Part shown: positions 53,247-61,695 of the stretch, piece by piece
Position numbering within the stretch: position 1 is the first letter of the stretch
Layout: every line of letters begins with the position of its first letter
From: Lysobacter sp036697405
GTDB lineage: Bacteria > Pseudomonadota > Gammaproteobacteria > Xanthomonadales > Xanthomonadaceae
Reading direction: 5' to 3'
NCBI RefSeq assembly: GCF_036697405.1
Contig: NZ_JBAHWA010000003.1
Location: forward strand, 186,001 to 250,000
DNA length: 64,000 bases
The notes under the pieces: model-generated
What the model was told of the DNA's origin: nothing
What the model saw: the letters and a program-made list of their open reading frames with translations, nothing else
Database searches by the model: none
Position numbers and translations under genes: made by a program

Positions 53247-53515
53247 CGGTCGCATCGCCATGATGGGCGCGCCGAGGCTCGGCGGATGCGCTGATGCACG
53301 CTGCCGGAAGCGGCGAACACGAGGGCGATCACGCGCTGGCCAAGCGATGATTTCGGTCGACTGCACCACGAGTGTGCCGCACGCAATCGGCTGATCGCAG
53401 ACAAATGTGCCATTCGTTACAGGCCTTCGTCGCGCCCACCGAAATTGCAGTTCGCGTCACACCTTTCGGCTCTGACGCCACGCTACAACGGGCCATCGAC
53501 CGAGGGGAAACCGCA

Positions 53516-54745
53516 ATGAGCCAGCACCTGACAACCGCATTGATCGTCGCGGCGTTATCCGCCGCCATCGCACCGGCCGTATCCGAGTCGCGCGAAAGAA
53601 CCGGCGTCGCTCCGCCAACTGTCGCTACGGCATCGACGCCCGTCTCCGCCGTATCGGCGCAGGAGGTCGGCCCCAGTTCCACACTCGCGGAACCCGACCC
53701 ATCCTTCGTCGCCACCGAGTTCGGGCGATTCAACGAGCCCTGGGCGATGAGCTTCCTGCCCGACGGGCGCTTGCTGGTGACCGAAAAGAACCGCCGCCTG
53801 CGGCTGTTCAACACCGTCACCAAACAAACCAGCGATATCACCGGCGTGCCCGCGGTGGCCTACGGCGGCCAGGGCGGGCTCGGCGACGTCGTGCTGCACC
53901 CGCAGTTCTCCAGCAATCGCTATGTCTATCTCAGCTATGCCGAAGCCGGCTCCAACCGCACGCGCGGCGCCGTCGTCGCGCGCGCGCAGCTGACGCTCAA
54001 CTCCAGCGGCATCGGCGGCAGCCTTTCGGGTCTGCGCGTGCTGTGGCGGCAGACGCCCAAGGTCAGCGGCGAAGGCCACTACAGCCACCGCATCGCCTTC
54101 GGCCCCGACGGCAAACTGTGGATCACTTCGGGCGATCGCCAGTTGTTCACCCCCGCGCAAAGCATGCAGCAGAACCTGGGCAAAGTGATTCGCCTCAACG
54201 CCGACGGCTCGATTCCCGCCGACAACCCCTTCGTCGCCGTCGGCGGCGTCGCCGCGCAGGTCTGGACCCTGGGCCATCGCAATCCGCTGGGCATCGCCTT
54301 CGATGCGGCCGGGCGCCTATGGACCCACGAGATGGGCCCGGCCGGCGGCGACGAACTCAACCTGATCGAGCGCGGCACCAACTACGGCTGGCCCATCGTC
54401 TCCAACGGCGACCACTACGACGGCAGGCCCATTCCCGACCATTCGACGCGGCCGGAGTTCAACGCCCCGGAAGTGTCCTGGACACCGGTGATCGCGCCCG
54501 CCGGCTTCATCATCTACAGCGGCGATCTGTTCCCCTACTTCCGCGGCCAGGGCTTCATCGGCGGCCTCGCCTCGCAGGCCCTGGTGCGGGTCCAGTTCGA
54601 CGGCACCGGCGCATACGAGTACAAGCGGCACCCGATGGGCGCGCGCATCCGCGAGGTCGAGCAAGGGCCTGACGGCGCGATCTGGGTGCTGGAGGACGGC
54701 AGCAGCGCGCGGCTCTTGAAACTCACGCCGCCTCCTGGCCAGTAA
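53516..54745 (+). CDS. PQQ-dependent aldose sugar dehydrogenase, non-lipoprotein paralog
   Basis: A 409-residue exported beta-propeller enzyme of the soluble aldose/glucose dehydrogenase (YliI/Asd) family, which oxidises sugars with PQQ. Family motifs are WAMSFLPDGRLLVTEK, YGGQGGLGDVVLHP, GEGHYSHRIAF, HEMGPAGGDELN and GTNYGWP. The signal peptide resembles that of the paralog at 55659, but the lipobox Cys is replaced (LSAAI instead of LSAAC), so this copy should be soluble in the periplasm. The start has GAGGGGAAA upstream. Confidence 0.9.
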   Translation: MSQHLTTALIVAALSAAIAPAVSESRERTGVAPPTVATASTPVSAVSAQEVGPSSTLAEPDPSFVATEFGRFNEPWAMSFLPDGRLLVTEKNRRLRLFNTVTKQTSDITGVPAVAYGGQGGLGDVVLHPQFSSNRYVYLSYAEAGSNRTRGAVVARAQLTLNSSGIGGSLSGLRVLWRQTPKVSGEGHYSHRIAFGPDGKLWITSGDRQLFTPAQSMQQNLGKVIRLNADGSIPADNPFVAVGGVAAQVWTLGHRNPLGIAFDAAGRLWTHEMGPAGGDELNLIERGTNYGWPIVSNGDHYDGRPIPDHSTRPEFNAPEVSWTPVIAPAGFIIYSGDLFPYFRGQGFIGGLASQALVRVQFDGTGAYEYKRHPMGARIREVEQGPDGAIWVLEDGSSARLLKLTPPPGQ

Positions 54746-54940
54746 CAACAGACCCGCGCGCGGCCGGCTGCCACCAGCGCCGTGCGACGGTTCCGCGCCA
54801 GGGCCGCGCGAAACAGCGGGGCGAGTCCCGAGGAGCGGCCGAGCCGCGCCCCGCTTCCCCCAACTCCGATGGCCAGGCTCGCGGCGGCGAAGCGGACCCT
54901 TCGCCACCGCCCTGCGCCGAGCCGGCAAGCCCGCGAACGC

Positions 54941-55414
54941 TCAGCCGCCGGTGTACGGCCCCTTGACCTCGCCCCAGCCCCACTTCGGCATGGGCGCATC
55001 GGCATCGACGCTGGCGCCGGCTTGCGAATTGATCACCGCCAGACGCGAACCCCACTCCAGATAGCCCACCAGCGCGGAGCGGAACTCCGGATCGTCCGGC
55101 ATGCCCAACTCGTCCGCGGTTTCCAGCAGCAGGCCGACCCAGCGCCGGCGCTGATCCTGTCCGAGGTGCCGGTTGAGATGGTGCTGGATCATCTGCGGAT
55201 GCCCGCCATGTTCGCGCGAGTAATCGTCCGGGCCGCCCAGCACCTCGGCGAGGAAGGCCGCGACGTGCGCCGGATGATCCGCGCCCATGTGCATGAACAC
55301 GGGGCCCAATAAATCGTCCGCGCGCACATGCTCGTAGAAGCGCACGGTCAGCCGCTTGAGCGCGTCGATGCCGCCCAGCCATTCGTACAAGGTTGGAACG
55401 CCGATATTCCGCAT
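54941..55414 (-). CDS. Group II truncated hemoglobin (2/2 globin)
   Basis: A 157-residue globin. The group II landmarks are visible: TyrB10 as Tyr27 (RFYEHV), the proximal His79 (GHPQMIQHH, at the same distance from HP as in mycobacterial trHbO) and TrpG8 as Trp92 (RRRWVGLL). LYEWLGGIDALKRL is the usual N-terminus. It lies between the two dehydrogenase paralogs on the opposite strand. Likely roles are oxygen or nitric oxide handling; the tail (PKWGWGEVKGPYTGG) is characteristic of the family. The ATG at 55414 is used; a GTG two codons upstream is possible. Confidence 0.9.
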   Translation of the reverse strand: MRNIGVPTLYEWLGGIDALKRLTVRFYEHVRADDLLGPVFMHMGADHPAHVAAFLAEVLGGPDDYSREHGGHPQMIQHHLNRHLGQDQRRRWVGLLLETADELGMPDDPEFRSALVGYLEWGSRLAVINSQAGASVDADAPMPKWGWGEVKGPYTGG

Positions 55415-56966
55415 GGTCACATCGCTCTGGGCAGGCGCACCGGCGCCCGGCGGGTCCGGCCATGCACGGCACCGGAACCAGCGAATGCTAGGGCATGCGC
55501 AGACGCTTATGGAGGCGGCGCGAGAATCTCGGCCAACCTCGTCACGGATGCGCCGCCGGGTACCGCCCGTCGCCGCCGCCATCGAAACCGCCGCGCTCGT
55601 CACGTCTTCTGATCCCACCCTGCGCTAAAACGCGCTATCGGACCGATGAGAGCTCACCATGAGCAAGTGCCTGACGACCGCCTTGGCGCTCGCGGTGTTG
55701 TCCGCCGCCTGCACGCCGATCGCCCCTGAATCCGGCGAGGACGCCGATAAGGCGCCGCAAACTGCGCATGCGCGGCCGCTGATCGCGTTCGCCATCCCGT
55801 CCCAAGCCCCGCCCCAGACGCCCGCGACAGCCGCGGCGCCCGCGCCCGCCGCGCAGGTGCAGGCGCTCGCCGAGCCGCCGGTACAAACCGGCGGCCCCAA
55901 TCCAGCCGTGGCGGAGCCCGACCCACCCTTCGTCGCCACCGAGTTCGGGCGGTTCAACGAACCCTGGGCGATGACCTTCCTGCCCGACGGCCGCCTGCTG
56001 GTGACCGAGAAGAACCGCCGTCTTCGGCTGTTCAATACCGCCACCAGAACGACCAGCGAAATCACCGGCATGCCCGCGGTGGCCTACGGCGGCCAGGGCG
56101 GGCTCGGCGACGTCGTGCTGCACCCGCAGTTCTCCGGCAACCGCTACGTCTACCTCAGCTATGCCGAAGCCGGCGCCAACAGCACGCGCGGCGCCGCCGT
56201 CGCGCGGGCGCAGCTGACGCTCAATGCCGACGGCAACGGCGGCAGCCTTTCGAACCTGCAAGTGCTGTGGCGGCAAACGCCCAAAGTCACCGGCGAGGGC
56301 CACTACAGCCATCGCATCGCTTTCGGCGGCGACGGCAAACTGTGGATCACCTCGGGCGATCGCCAGAAGTTCGACCCGGCGCAGGACATGCAGCAGAACC
56401 TGGGCAAGCTGATCCGTCTCAACGACGACGGATCGGTCCCTGCCGACAATCCCTTCGTCGGCGTCGGCGGCGTCGCCGCGCAGGTCTGGACCCTGGGCCA
56501 TCGCAATCTGCTCGGCATCGCCTTCGACCCGGCCGGGCGCCTGTGGACCCACGAGATGGGCCCGGCCGGCGGCGACGAACTCAACCTGATCGAGCGCGGC
56601 ACCAACTACGGCTGGCCGATCGTCTCCAATGGCGACCATTACGACGGCACGCCCATCCCCGACCATCCGACGCGCCCGGAATTCAACGCGCCGGAAGCCT
56701 GGTGGAATCCGGTGATCGCGCCGGCCGGCTTCATCATCTATACCGGCGACCTGTTCCCCTACTTCCGCGGCCAGGGCTTCATCGGCGGGCTCGCCTCGCA
56801 GGCTCTGGTGCGGATCTGGTTCGATGGCACCAGCGCGCGCGAACTCAAGCGTTACCCGATGGGCGCGCGCATCCGCGAGGTCGAGCAAGGGCCCGACGGC
56901 GCGATCTGGGTGCTGGAGGACGGCGGCAATGCGCGCTTGCTGAAACTCACGCCCACGCCGTACTAA
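55078..56966. repeat. Segmental tandem duplication, unit B
   Basis: Unit B is intact globin (-), spacer, aldose dehydrogenase lipoprotein (+). It is the counterpart of unit A at 52991-54745 and the better preserved one: the globin is intact and the lipobox is kept. Confidence 0.7.
55659..56966 (+). CDS. PQQ-dependent aldose sugar dehydrogenase, lipoprotein paralog
   Basis: A 435-residue lipoprotein of the same family as 53516-54745, with about 70-80% identity by eye over the catalytic propeller. The lipobox LSAAC puts the lipidated Cys near residue 18. A Pro/Ala-rich linker (residues of about 40-75) separates the anchor from the propeller (FNEPWAMTFLPDGRLLVTEK, GEGHYSHRIAF, HEMGPAGGDELN). 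It should oxidise aldoses with PQQ at the membrane surface and pass electrons to the respiratory chain. Confidence 0.9.
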   Translation: MSKCLTTALALAVLSAACTPIAPESGEDADKAPQTAHARPLIAFAIPSQAPPQTPATAAAPAPAAQVQALAEPPVQTGGPNPAVAEPDPPFVATEFGRFNEPWAMTFLPDGRLLVTEKNRRLRLFNTATRTTSEITGMPAVAYGGQGGLGDVVLHPQFSGNRYVYLSYAEAGANSTRGAAVARAQLTLNADGNGGSLSNLQVLWRQTPKVTGEGHYSHRIAFGGDGKLWITSGDRQKFDPAQDMQQNLGKLIRLNDDGSVPADNPFVGVGGVAAQVWTLGHRNLLGIAFDPAGRLWTHEMGPAGGDELNLIERGTNYGWPIVSNGDHYDGTPIPDHPTRPEFNAPEAWWNPVIAPAGFIIYTGDLFPYFRGQGFIGGLASQALVRIWFDGTSARELKRYPMGARIREVEQGPDGAIWVLEDGGNARLLKLTPTPY

Positions 56967-57020
56967 CGGCGCTCGGTCGTCCTGCGGGCCGCGGGCGCAC
57001 CGGCCGCGGCGTGCAAGCGC

Positions 57021-58229
57021 CTATTTCTTGCAGGCAGCCGCCGGATCCACCTTGGCCACGTCCGCGCCCCACAGGCAGACCACGCGCTCCAAGGCCAGGC
57101 CGCTGCGCGAATTGCTGAAGAAGACGATGCCGTCGCCGCTGCTGGGGCGCATCAGGAACTTGGCGCGGAAACCCGCCTGATTGCGGCCGTCGTGACCGAC
57201 CGCGGTGCTGCCGTCACCCAGGCGCTCGATGAAGTGCCCCAGGCCGTAGACCATCGCGTCCGGCGCGCGCGGCACGCTCAGCGTCGCCGGCGCATACAGC
57301 TGATCCAGTTGTGCCCGGCTCAGCGGGTGCGCGCCGCGGTCGCGAGGGGCCACCATGCCTGCGATCATCCAACGCGAGAAATCGTTGACCGTGGTGGTCA
57401 GAGTCGAAGGCGCCTGCTCGACGTAGTAACGCATCGGCACCGGGCCGCCGTCGTCGCCATGGCCCTGCGCGGCGCCGGCCAGCAGCTTCGGCGTCATCGC
57501 CACGCTGGTGCGTTTCATGCCCAAGGGCTTGAACACCAACTCCCGCGCCAGATCCGCGTACTTGCGCCGGGTGCTTCGCTCGATGGCCAGCTGCATCAGC
57601 GTATAGCCGCCGCCGGAATACTGGAACTGGGTCCCGACGGGCGCGAACAACTCTACCGCGCCGCGGCCATTGGTCTTGCCCGCCAGGGACTGCTCCAGCG
57701 TCGGCAACTCTTTGTAATCCAGCCAGCCTTGGTAGCCGCCCAAGGTGGTCCCTGCCGTGTGCGAGAGCAGGCGACGGATGGTGATGCGGCGGTAGTCGAA
57801 CCGATTCTGCGCCAGCGGCCACGGCGACAGCGTGTCGGCCACCGGCCGATCCAGCTGGATGCGCCCCTGATCGGCCAGGCGCATCGTCACCCAGCTGGCG
57901 ATCGGCTTGGACAGCGAGGCCGCGACGAACACCGTGTCGGGCGTCGCGGGCACCTTGCCGGCGTGGTCCGCATAGCCGAAGCCGCGCGCGTAGACCAGCT
58001 TGCCGTCGACGATCAGGCCCACGGCCGCACCCTGGATCTTGGCCTCCTTCATGATCGCCGGCACTTCGCGCTCGATGACCTGCGCGAATGCTGGCGATGG
58101 AGCGCCCGGTGCCGCAAGGGCCTGCGGACCTATCGTTGTTGTCGCGATCGCGCTTGCGAGCACGAGCGCTTTAACACGGGCCGCGAGCTGCGGGCCTTGG
58201 AAGTTGTGTCCGTGGTGTCCGTGATTCAT
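57021..58229 (-). CDS. Exported serine hydrolase, beta-lactamase family
   Basis: A 402-residue protein with the class C beta-lactamase/penicillin-binding fold. The SxxK motif is SLSK (in AASLSKPIAS), the middle motif is YSG (QYSGGGYT) and the third region is GHDGRN. A His-rich start (MNHGHHGHN) precedes a signal-like hydrophobic stretch (VLASAIATTTIGPQALA). Absence of the Asn in YxN is typical of the esterase-like branch. It converges on the dehydrogenase gene and diverges from the arsenic operon; no functional link is evident. Confidence 0.8.
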   Translation of the reverse strand: MNHGHHGHNFQGPQLAARVKALVLASAIATTTIGPQALAAPGAPSPAFAQVIEREVPAIMKEAKIQGAAVGLIVDGKLVYARGFGYADHAGKVPATPDTVFVAASLSKPIASWVTMRLADQGRIQLDRPVADTLSPWPLAQNRFDYRRITIRRLLSHTAGTTLGGYQGWLDYKELPTLEQSLAGKTNGRGAVELFAPVGTQFQYSGGGYTLMQLAIERSTRRKYADLARELVFKPLGMKRTSVAMTPKLLAGAAQGHGDDGGPVPMRYYVEQAPSTLTTTVNDFSRWMIAGMVAPRDRGAHPLSRAQLDQLYAPATLSVPRAPDAMVYGLGHFIERLGDGSTAVGHDGRNQAGFRAKFLMRPSSGDGIVFFSNSRSGLALERVVCLWGADVAKVDPAAACKK

Positions 58230-58446
58230 GGCGTCCTGGCTGGATTGAGGGGTCACGAGTGCGATTGGGATCCCGACGAAAGCGAGGCCGCCGCGAAGCG
58301 GTAAGGAACCAACTCGAATCGCGTTATACGAATGCCCCTTGCGCCGCGCTCCCAACCACAGAGTTGGCGCCCCATTGGGATGCGTGCCATCGCCGCTGGT
58401 TTAGGCACGCAACGGCGGCCGCGGCCCGCCCGATCCATGCGACCAC

Positions 58447-58483
58447 TTGACAAGACTCAATAATTCCAAAATACTGGAATTAT
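58447..58483 (+). promoter_or_regulatory. arsR promoter with operator overlapping the start codon
   Basis: TTGACA (58447-58452) and AATACT (58470-58475) are spaced by 17 bases. The inverted repeat ATAATTCCA (58460-58468) / TGGAATTAT (58475-58483) covers the -10 box and runs into the ATG at 58482. Transcription should begin about 7 bases after the -10, that is at the start codon, so the message is probably leaderless; there is no ribosome site. ArsR bound here would block its own promoter. Confidence 0.8.
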
Positions 58484-58823
58484 GGAAACATCAACCGCCC
58501 TCGGTGCGCTCAGCGCCCTCAGCCACGAATCCCGCCTAGCCGCGTTCCGGCAGCTGGTGCAGGCCGGCCCGGATGGAATGTCGGTAGGCGAGCTGCGCGA
58601 AAAGCTGGATCTGCCGCCCGCCACCCTCACTGCGCACCTCAACGTGCTACGCGGCGCGGCCCTGGTCCATGACCAGCGCGAGGGCCGGGTGATCCGCGTG
58701 CGCGCCAATTACCTGCAAATGAACGCCCTGCTCGCCTACCTCACCCAGAACTGTTGCGCTGGCGTCGAAACCTGCGCACCGGCCGCCGCTTGTACTCCAC
58801 GTCCTAAAGGAGCCCACCGATGA
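58482..58823 (+). CDS. arsR: Arsenic-responsive ArsR repressor
   Basis: A 113-residue winged-helix repressor (ALSHESRLAAFRQLV, LDLPPATLTAHLNVLRGAALV). It lacks the classic CVC metal site of plasmid R773 ArsR. Instead it has Cys91-Cys92 and Cys98 near the C-terminus, exactly the CC-x5-C spacing of the Acidithiobacillus ferrooxidans-type ArsR, plus Cys104. As(III) or methylarsenite binding there should release the operator that overlaps the gene start. Its stop overlaps the arsI ATG. Confidence 0.93.
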   Translation: METSTALGALSALSHESRLAAFRQLVQAGPDGMSVGELREKLDLPPATLTAHLNVLRGAALVHDQREGRVIRVRANYLQMNALLAYLTQNCCAGVETCAPAAACTPRPKGAHR

Positions 58824-59308
58824 ACCGCTTTCACGTGCATTTGAATGTCACCGACCTGGCGTCCAGCATCCGCTTCTACAACGAACTCTTCGCCAGCCAG
58901 CCCAGCGTGCAAAAGAGCGACTACGCCAAGTGGATGCTGGAAGACCCGCGCATCAACTTCGCCATCTCCAACACCGGCCGCGCGCCGGGCATCGATCACC
59001 TGGGCCTGCAGGTCGACAGCGGCGACGAGCTGACCGCGCTGGGCCGTCGCCTCGACGCCGCCGGAGGCACCGTGGTACCCGAAGCCGCGGCGGTGTGCTG
59101 CTACGCGCAGGCCGACAAGCTATGGACCGAGGACCCGCAAGGCCTGCGCTGGGAGTCCTTCCATACCTTCGGCGAAGCCACCACTTATTACGACACCGAG
59201 GCCGGCTGCGCCGGCGAAGGGGCGGCCGCCTGCGCGCCCAGCCCTCAGACCGTATCCAAGCCCGCCGCGGCGGCCGCGTGCTGCGCGCCCGCATCGCGCT
59301 GCTGCTGA
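58820..59308 (+). CDS. arsI: ArsI/CadI family C-As lyase-like protein
   Basis: A 162-residue vicinal-oxygen-chelate protein. The iron ligands of ArsI are visible as His5 (or His7), His60 (GIDHLGL) and Glu112 (RWESFHTF). The substrate-binding pair Cys93-Cys94 (AVCCYAQ) corresponds to the Cys96-Cys97 pair of Thermomonospora ArsI. The extra Cys-rich tail (AACCAPASRCC) could hold As(III). ArsI breaks the C-As bond of methylarsenite; the CadI branch is an alternative annotation. AAAGGAG precedes the ATG, which overlaps the arsR stop. Confidence 0.88.
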   Translation: MNRFHVHLNVTDLASSIRFYNELFASQPSVQKSDYAKWMLEDPRINFAISNTGRAPGIDHLGLQVDSGDELTALGRRLDAAGGTVVPEAAAVCCYAQADKLWTEDPQGLRWESFHTFGEATTYYDTEAGCAGEGAAACAPSPQTVSKPAAAAACCAPASRCC

Positions 59309-59316
59309 GCGCCGCC

Positions 59317-60237
59317 ATGTCGATTCGTCCCGCACTGCCGTCCGAACACGCGCTCATTCGCGAAATGCTGGCCGATAACGACTTGCCCGTGCAGGACCTG
59401 GATGCCGCCGAAGTCGCCTTCTTCGTAGCCGACGCCGGCGGCACCGCCGCCGGCGTGGTCGGCCTGCAGACGTTCGGCCAGACCGGCCTGCTGCGCTCGC
59501 TGGCGGTGCGCGCCGAACACCGCGGCGGTGGCCTCGGCGGCCGCCTGGTGGCCGAGGCCGAACGCGAAGCCCGAGCGCGCGGCCTTGCGCAGTTGGTGCT
59601 GCTGACGCAAACCGCGGCGGATTATTTCGCAAGCCGCGGCTACCGCCGGATCGAGCGCGCGCAAGCGCCGGTCGCCGTGCAGGCCAGCGCCGAATTCTCG
59701 TCGCTGTGCCCGGCCTCCGCCGCCTGCCTTAGCAAATCCCTGCTCGGCTCCACCGAGACGCGCGGCTACAACGTCTTGTTCTTGTGCACCGGAAATTCCG
59801 CGCGCAGCCAGATGGCCGAAGCGCTGCTCAACGCCATGGGCCAAGGGCGCGTTCGCGCTTACAGCGCCGGCAGCCGGCCCGCGCCGAGCGTGCAGCCGCT
59901 CGCCGCGCGGCTGATCGCAGATCTGGGCCTTCCCACCGATGCGCTGCGCCCCAAATCCTGGGACGAGTTCGCCGGCCCGGAAGCTCCGGCCATGGATATC
60001 GTGATCACGGTTTGCGACAACGCGGCCGGCGAAGCCTGCCCGCTGTGGCCCGGCCACCCCGCGATCGCGCATTGGGGCGTAGCCGATCCGGCGCTCACCC
60101 CGGACGATCCGCAAGCGTTCAAGCGGGCATGGCTGACCCTGCGCCGCCGCATCGAGCTATTGCTGGCGCTGCCTTTGGACAAGCTGGATCGGCTTGCCCG
60201 CGAACAACACCTCCAACGGATCGGCCAGACCCTATGA
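59317..60237 (+). CDS. ArsN-ArsC fusion: GNAT acetyltransferase plus arsenate reductase
   Basis: A 306-residue fusion. Residues 1-135 are a GNAT acetyltransferase of the ArsN type (LRSLAVRAEHRGGGLGGRLV; acetyl-CoA loop Arg/Gly-rich). Residues of about 150-306 are a low-molecular-weight-phosphatase-type arsenate reductase with the catalytic Cys157 and Arg163 (CTGNSARS) and a later Cys pair eight residues apart (VCDNAAGEAC), as in thioredoxin-coupled ArsC. ArsN proteins acetylate glutamate-analogue arsenicals such as arsinothricin in characterised cases. Fusing that to arsenate reduction puts two resistance steps in one chain. Its stop overlaps the next ATG. Confidence 0.88.
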   Translation: MSIRPALPSEHALIREMLADNDLPVQDLDAAEVAFFVADAGGTAAGVVGLQTFGQTGLLRSLAVRAEHRGGGLGGRLVAEAEREARARGLAQLVLLTQTAADYFASRGYRRIERAQAPVAVQASAEFSSLCPASAACLSKSLLGSTETRGYNVLFLCTGNSARSQMAEALLNAMGQGRVRAYSAGSRPAPSVQPLAARLIADLGLPTDALRPKSWDEFAGPEAPAMDIVITVCDNAAGEACPLWPGHPAIAHWGVADPALTPDDPQAFKRAWLTLRRRIELLLALPLDKLDRLAREQHLQRIGQTL

Positions 60238-60638
60238 CCTCGAATCGTCCGAAAAAACGCCTGCTGTTCGTCTGCGTGGAAAACTCCAACCGCAGCCAGA
60301 TGGCCGAAGCCTTCGCGCGCATGCACGGCGGCGACCGTGTCGAGGCGCTCAGCGCGGGCTCGGCCCCGTCCGGCAAGATCAACCCGAAAGCCATCCAGTA
60401 CATGGCCGAACTGGGCTACGACCTGAGCACGCACGCCTCCAAGTCGCTGGACGATGTCGACGGCGCCTTCGACGCCGTCATCACCATGGGCTGCGGCGAC
60501 AACTGCCCCTGGGTGCCGGCGCAGCGCCGCGAGGACTGGGCCCTGCCCGACCCCAAGCACCTGGACGACGACGCCTATCGCGCGGTACGCGACGACATCT
60601 CGGCGCGGGTGCAAGCCTTGCTGGCCTCGTTGTCGTGA
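60234..60638 (+). CDS. arsC: Arsenate reductase, LMW-phosphatase fold
   Basis: A 134-residue arsenate reductase. The P-loop is Cys14-x5-Arg20 (CVENSNRS), and two more Cys (87 and 91, MGCGDNCPW) lie where redox Cys are found, but spaced by four rather than seven as in Staphylococcus ArsC. ALPDPKHLDDD contains the general-acid Asp. It reduces As(V) to As(III). It is coupled to the fusion gene upstream (ATGA) and to the aquaporin gene downstream (GTGA). Two ArsC domains in one operon suggest different reductant partners. Confidence 0.92.
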   Translation: MTSNRPKKRLLFVCVENSNRSQMAEAFARMHGGDRVEALSAGSAPSGKINPKAIQYMAELGYDLSTHASKSLDDVDGAFDAVITMGCGDNCPWVPAQRREDWALPDPKHLDDDAYRAVRDDISARVQALLASLS

Positions 60639-61297
60639 GGCTGCGGCAACGCCTGCTGGCCGAGTTCGTCGGCACCGCGCTGCTGCTGGCCACCGTGGTC
60701 GGCTCCGGCATCATGGGCGTGAACCTGGCTGGCGGTAACGACGGCCTGGCGCTGCTCGCCAACGCCGCCGCGACCGCGGGCATGCTGTACGTGTTGATCG
60801 CCTTGCTGAGCCCGATATCCGGCGCACATCTGAACCCGGCCGTTACCTTGGCGATGCGGTTGCGCGGCGAACTGGGAACGACCGAGGCCTGCGCCTACAT
60901 CGCCGTGCAGATCGTCGCCGCTGTGGCCGGCGTGCTGCTGGCGCACGCCATGTTCGACCTGCCGCTGTGGCAACCCGGCCTACGCGAGCGCGGCGGCTCC
61001 GGGCAATGGCTGAGCGAAGCGGTGGCGACCTTCGGCCTGCTGCTCACCATCCTCCTGGGCACGCGCCATCGCCCCGCCGCGATGCCCGCATTGGTCGCCG
61101 GCTATATCTTCGCCGCCTACTGGTTCACCGCCAGCACCTCGTTCGCCAACCCGGCGGTGACGCTGGCGCGCGCGCTCACCCAGAGCTTCGCCGGCATTCG
61201 TCCCGAAGACGTGGGCGGCTTCGTGCTGGCGCAGCTCATGGGCGCGGCCCTTGCGCTGTGGATCGCACCGAAACTGCGGATGCAAACGGCGGACTAG
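60635..61297 (+). CDS. Aquaglyceroporin (AqpS-like) for As(III) efflux
   Basis: A 220-residue MIP-family channel with six helices and both NPA boxes (Asn67 in HLNPAV, Asn172 in FANPAVTLAR). It starts with GTG overlapping the arsC stop (GTGA). In Sinorhizobium AqpS takes the place of ArsB: As(III) made by ArsC leaves down its gradient. No arsB or acr3 pump is in the operon, so the same route is likely here. The assignment as an arsenite channel rests on context. Confidence 0.9.
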   Translation: MRLRQRLLAEFVGTALLLATVVGSGIMGVNLAGGNDGLALLANAAATAGMLYVLIALLSPISGAHLNPAVTLAMRLRGELGTTEACAYIAVQIVAAVAGVLLAHAMFDLPLWQPGLRERGGSGQWLSEAVATFGLLLTILLGTRHRPAAMPALVAGYIFAAYWFTASTSFANPAVTLARALTQSFAGIRPEDVGGFVLAQLMGAALALWIAPKLRMQTAD

Positions 61298-61319
61298 ACC
61301 CCGCCCTAACCCTGGGCTT

Positions 61320-61604
61320 TCAGGTACCGAAGCTGTTGAACGCCCAGCACACACCGAGGAAGAGCGAGACCGCAGCGGCCGCGATGGCGAAGAGATGGCG
61401 GCGATGCGCGACCGTCGCGAACCACCGCAGTTTGCCCGCGGCTTTGGAATAGCCGATACCCGCTGCGATCGTCGAGGCTCCTAGCCAGAGGACCATGATC
61501 GCACCGTAGGGCAGCGCCAAGCCGAAGAACTTCGAGCCATACGCACAGTACAAGAAGGCGATGTGCGCTATGGCGATCGCTACTATGACGACGATCGGTC
61601 TCAT
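61320..61604 (-). CDS. Small membrane protein, unknown function
   Basis: A 94-residue protein with three hydrophobic helices (residues of about 2-20, 25-47 and 70-90). GGGAGG lies 5 bases before the ATG. It converges on the arsenic operon, with only 22 bases between stop codons and no clear terminator. It is probably in one unit with the next two minus-strand membrane proteins. No family is recognised. Confidence 0.65.
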   Translation of the reverse strand: MRPIVVIVAIAIAHIAFLYCAYGSKFFGLALPYGAIMVLWLGASTIAAGIGYSKAAGKLRWFATVAHRRHLFAIAAAAVSLFLGVCWAFNSFGT

Positions 61605-61695
61605 CGGGCCTCCCACTCGGACTCCGGCTCGTGGCACATGGAGCAACAGGCACAACTCTCCACGTGAATCCGGTCGATGGCGATGCCAATCGGCT

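Larger units (their letters stand above)
52991..54745. repeat. Segmental tandem duplication, unit A
   Basis: Unit A is globin pseudogene (-), spacer, aldose dehydrogenase (+). It is homologous over its length to unit B (55078-56966), with a period of about 2.1 kb, as shown by matching blocks in globin, spacer and dehydrogenase. Divergence is substantial, so the event is not recent. Confidence 0.7.
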
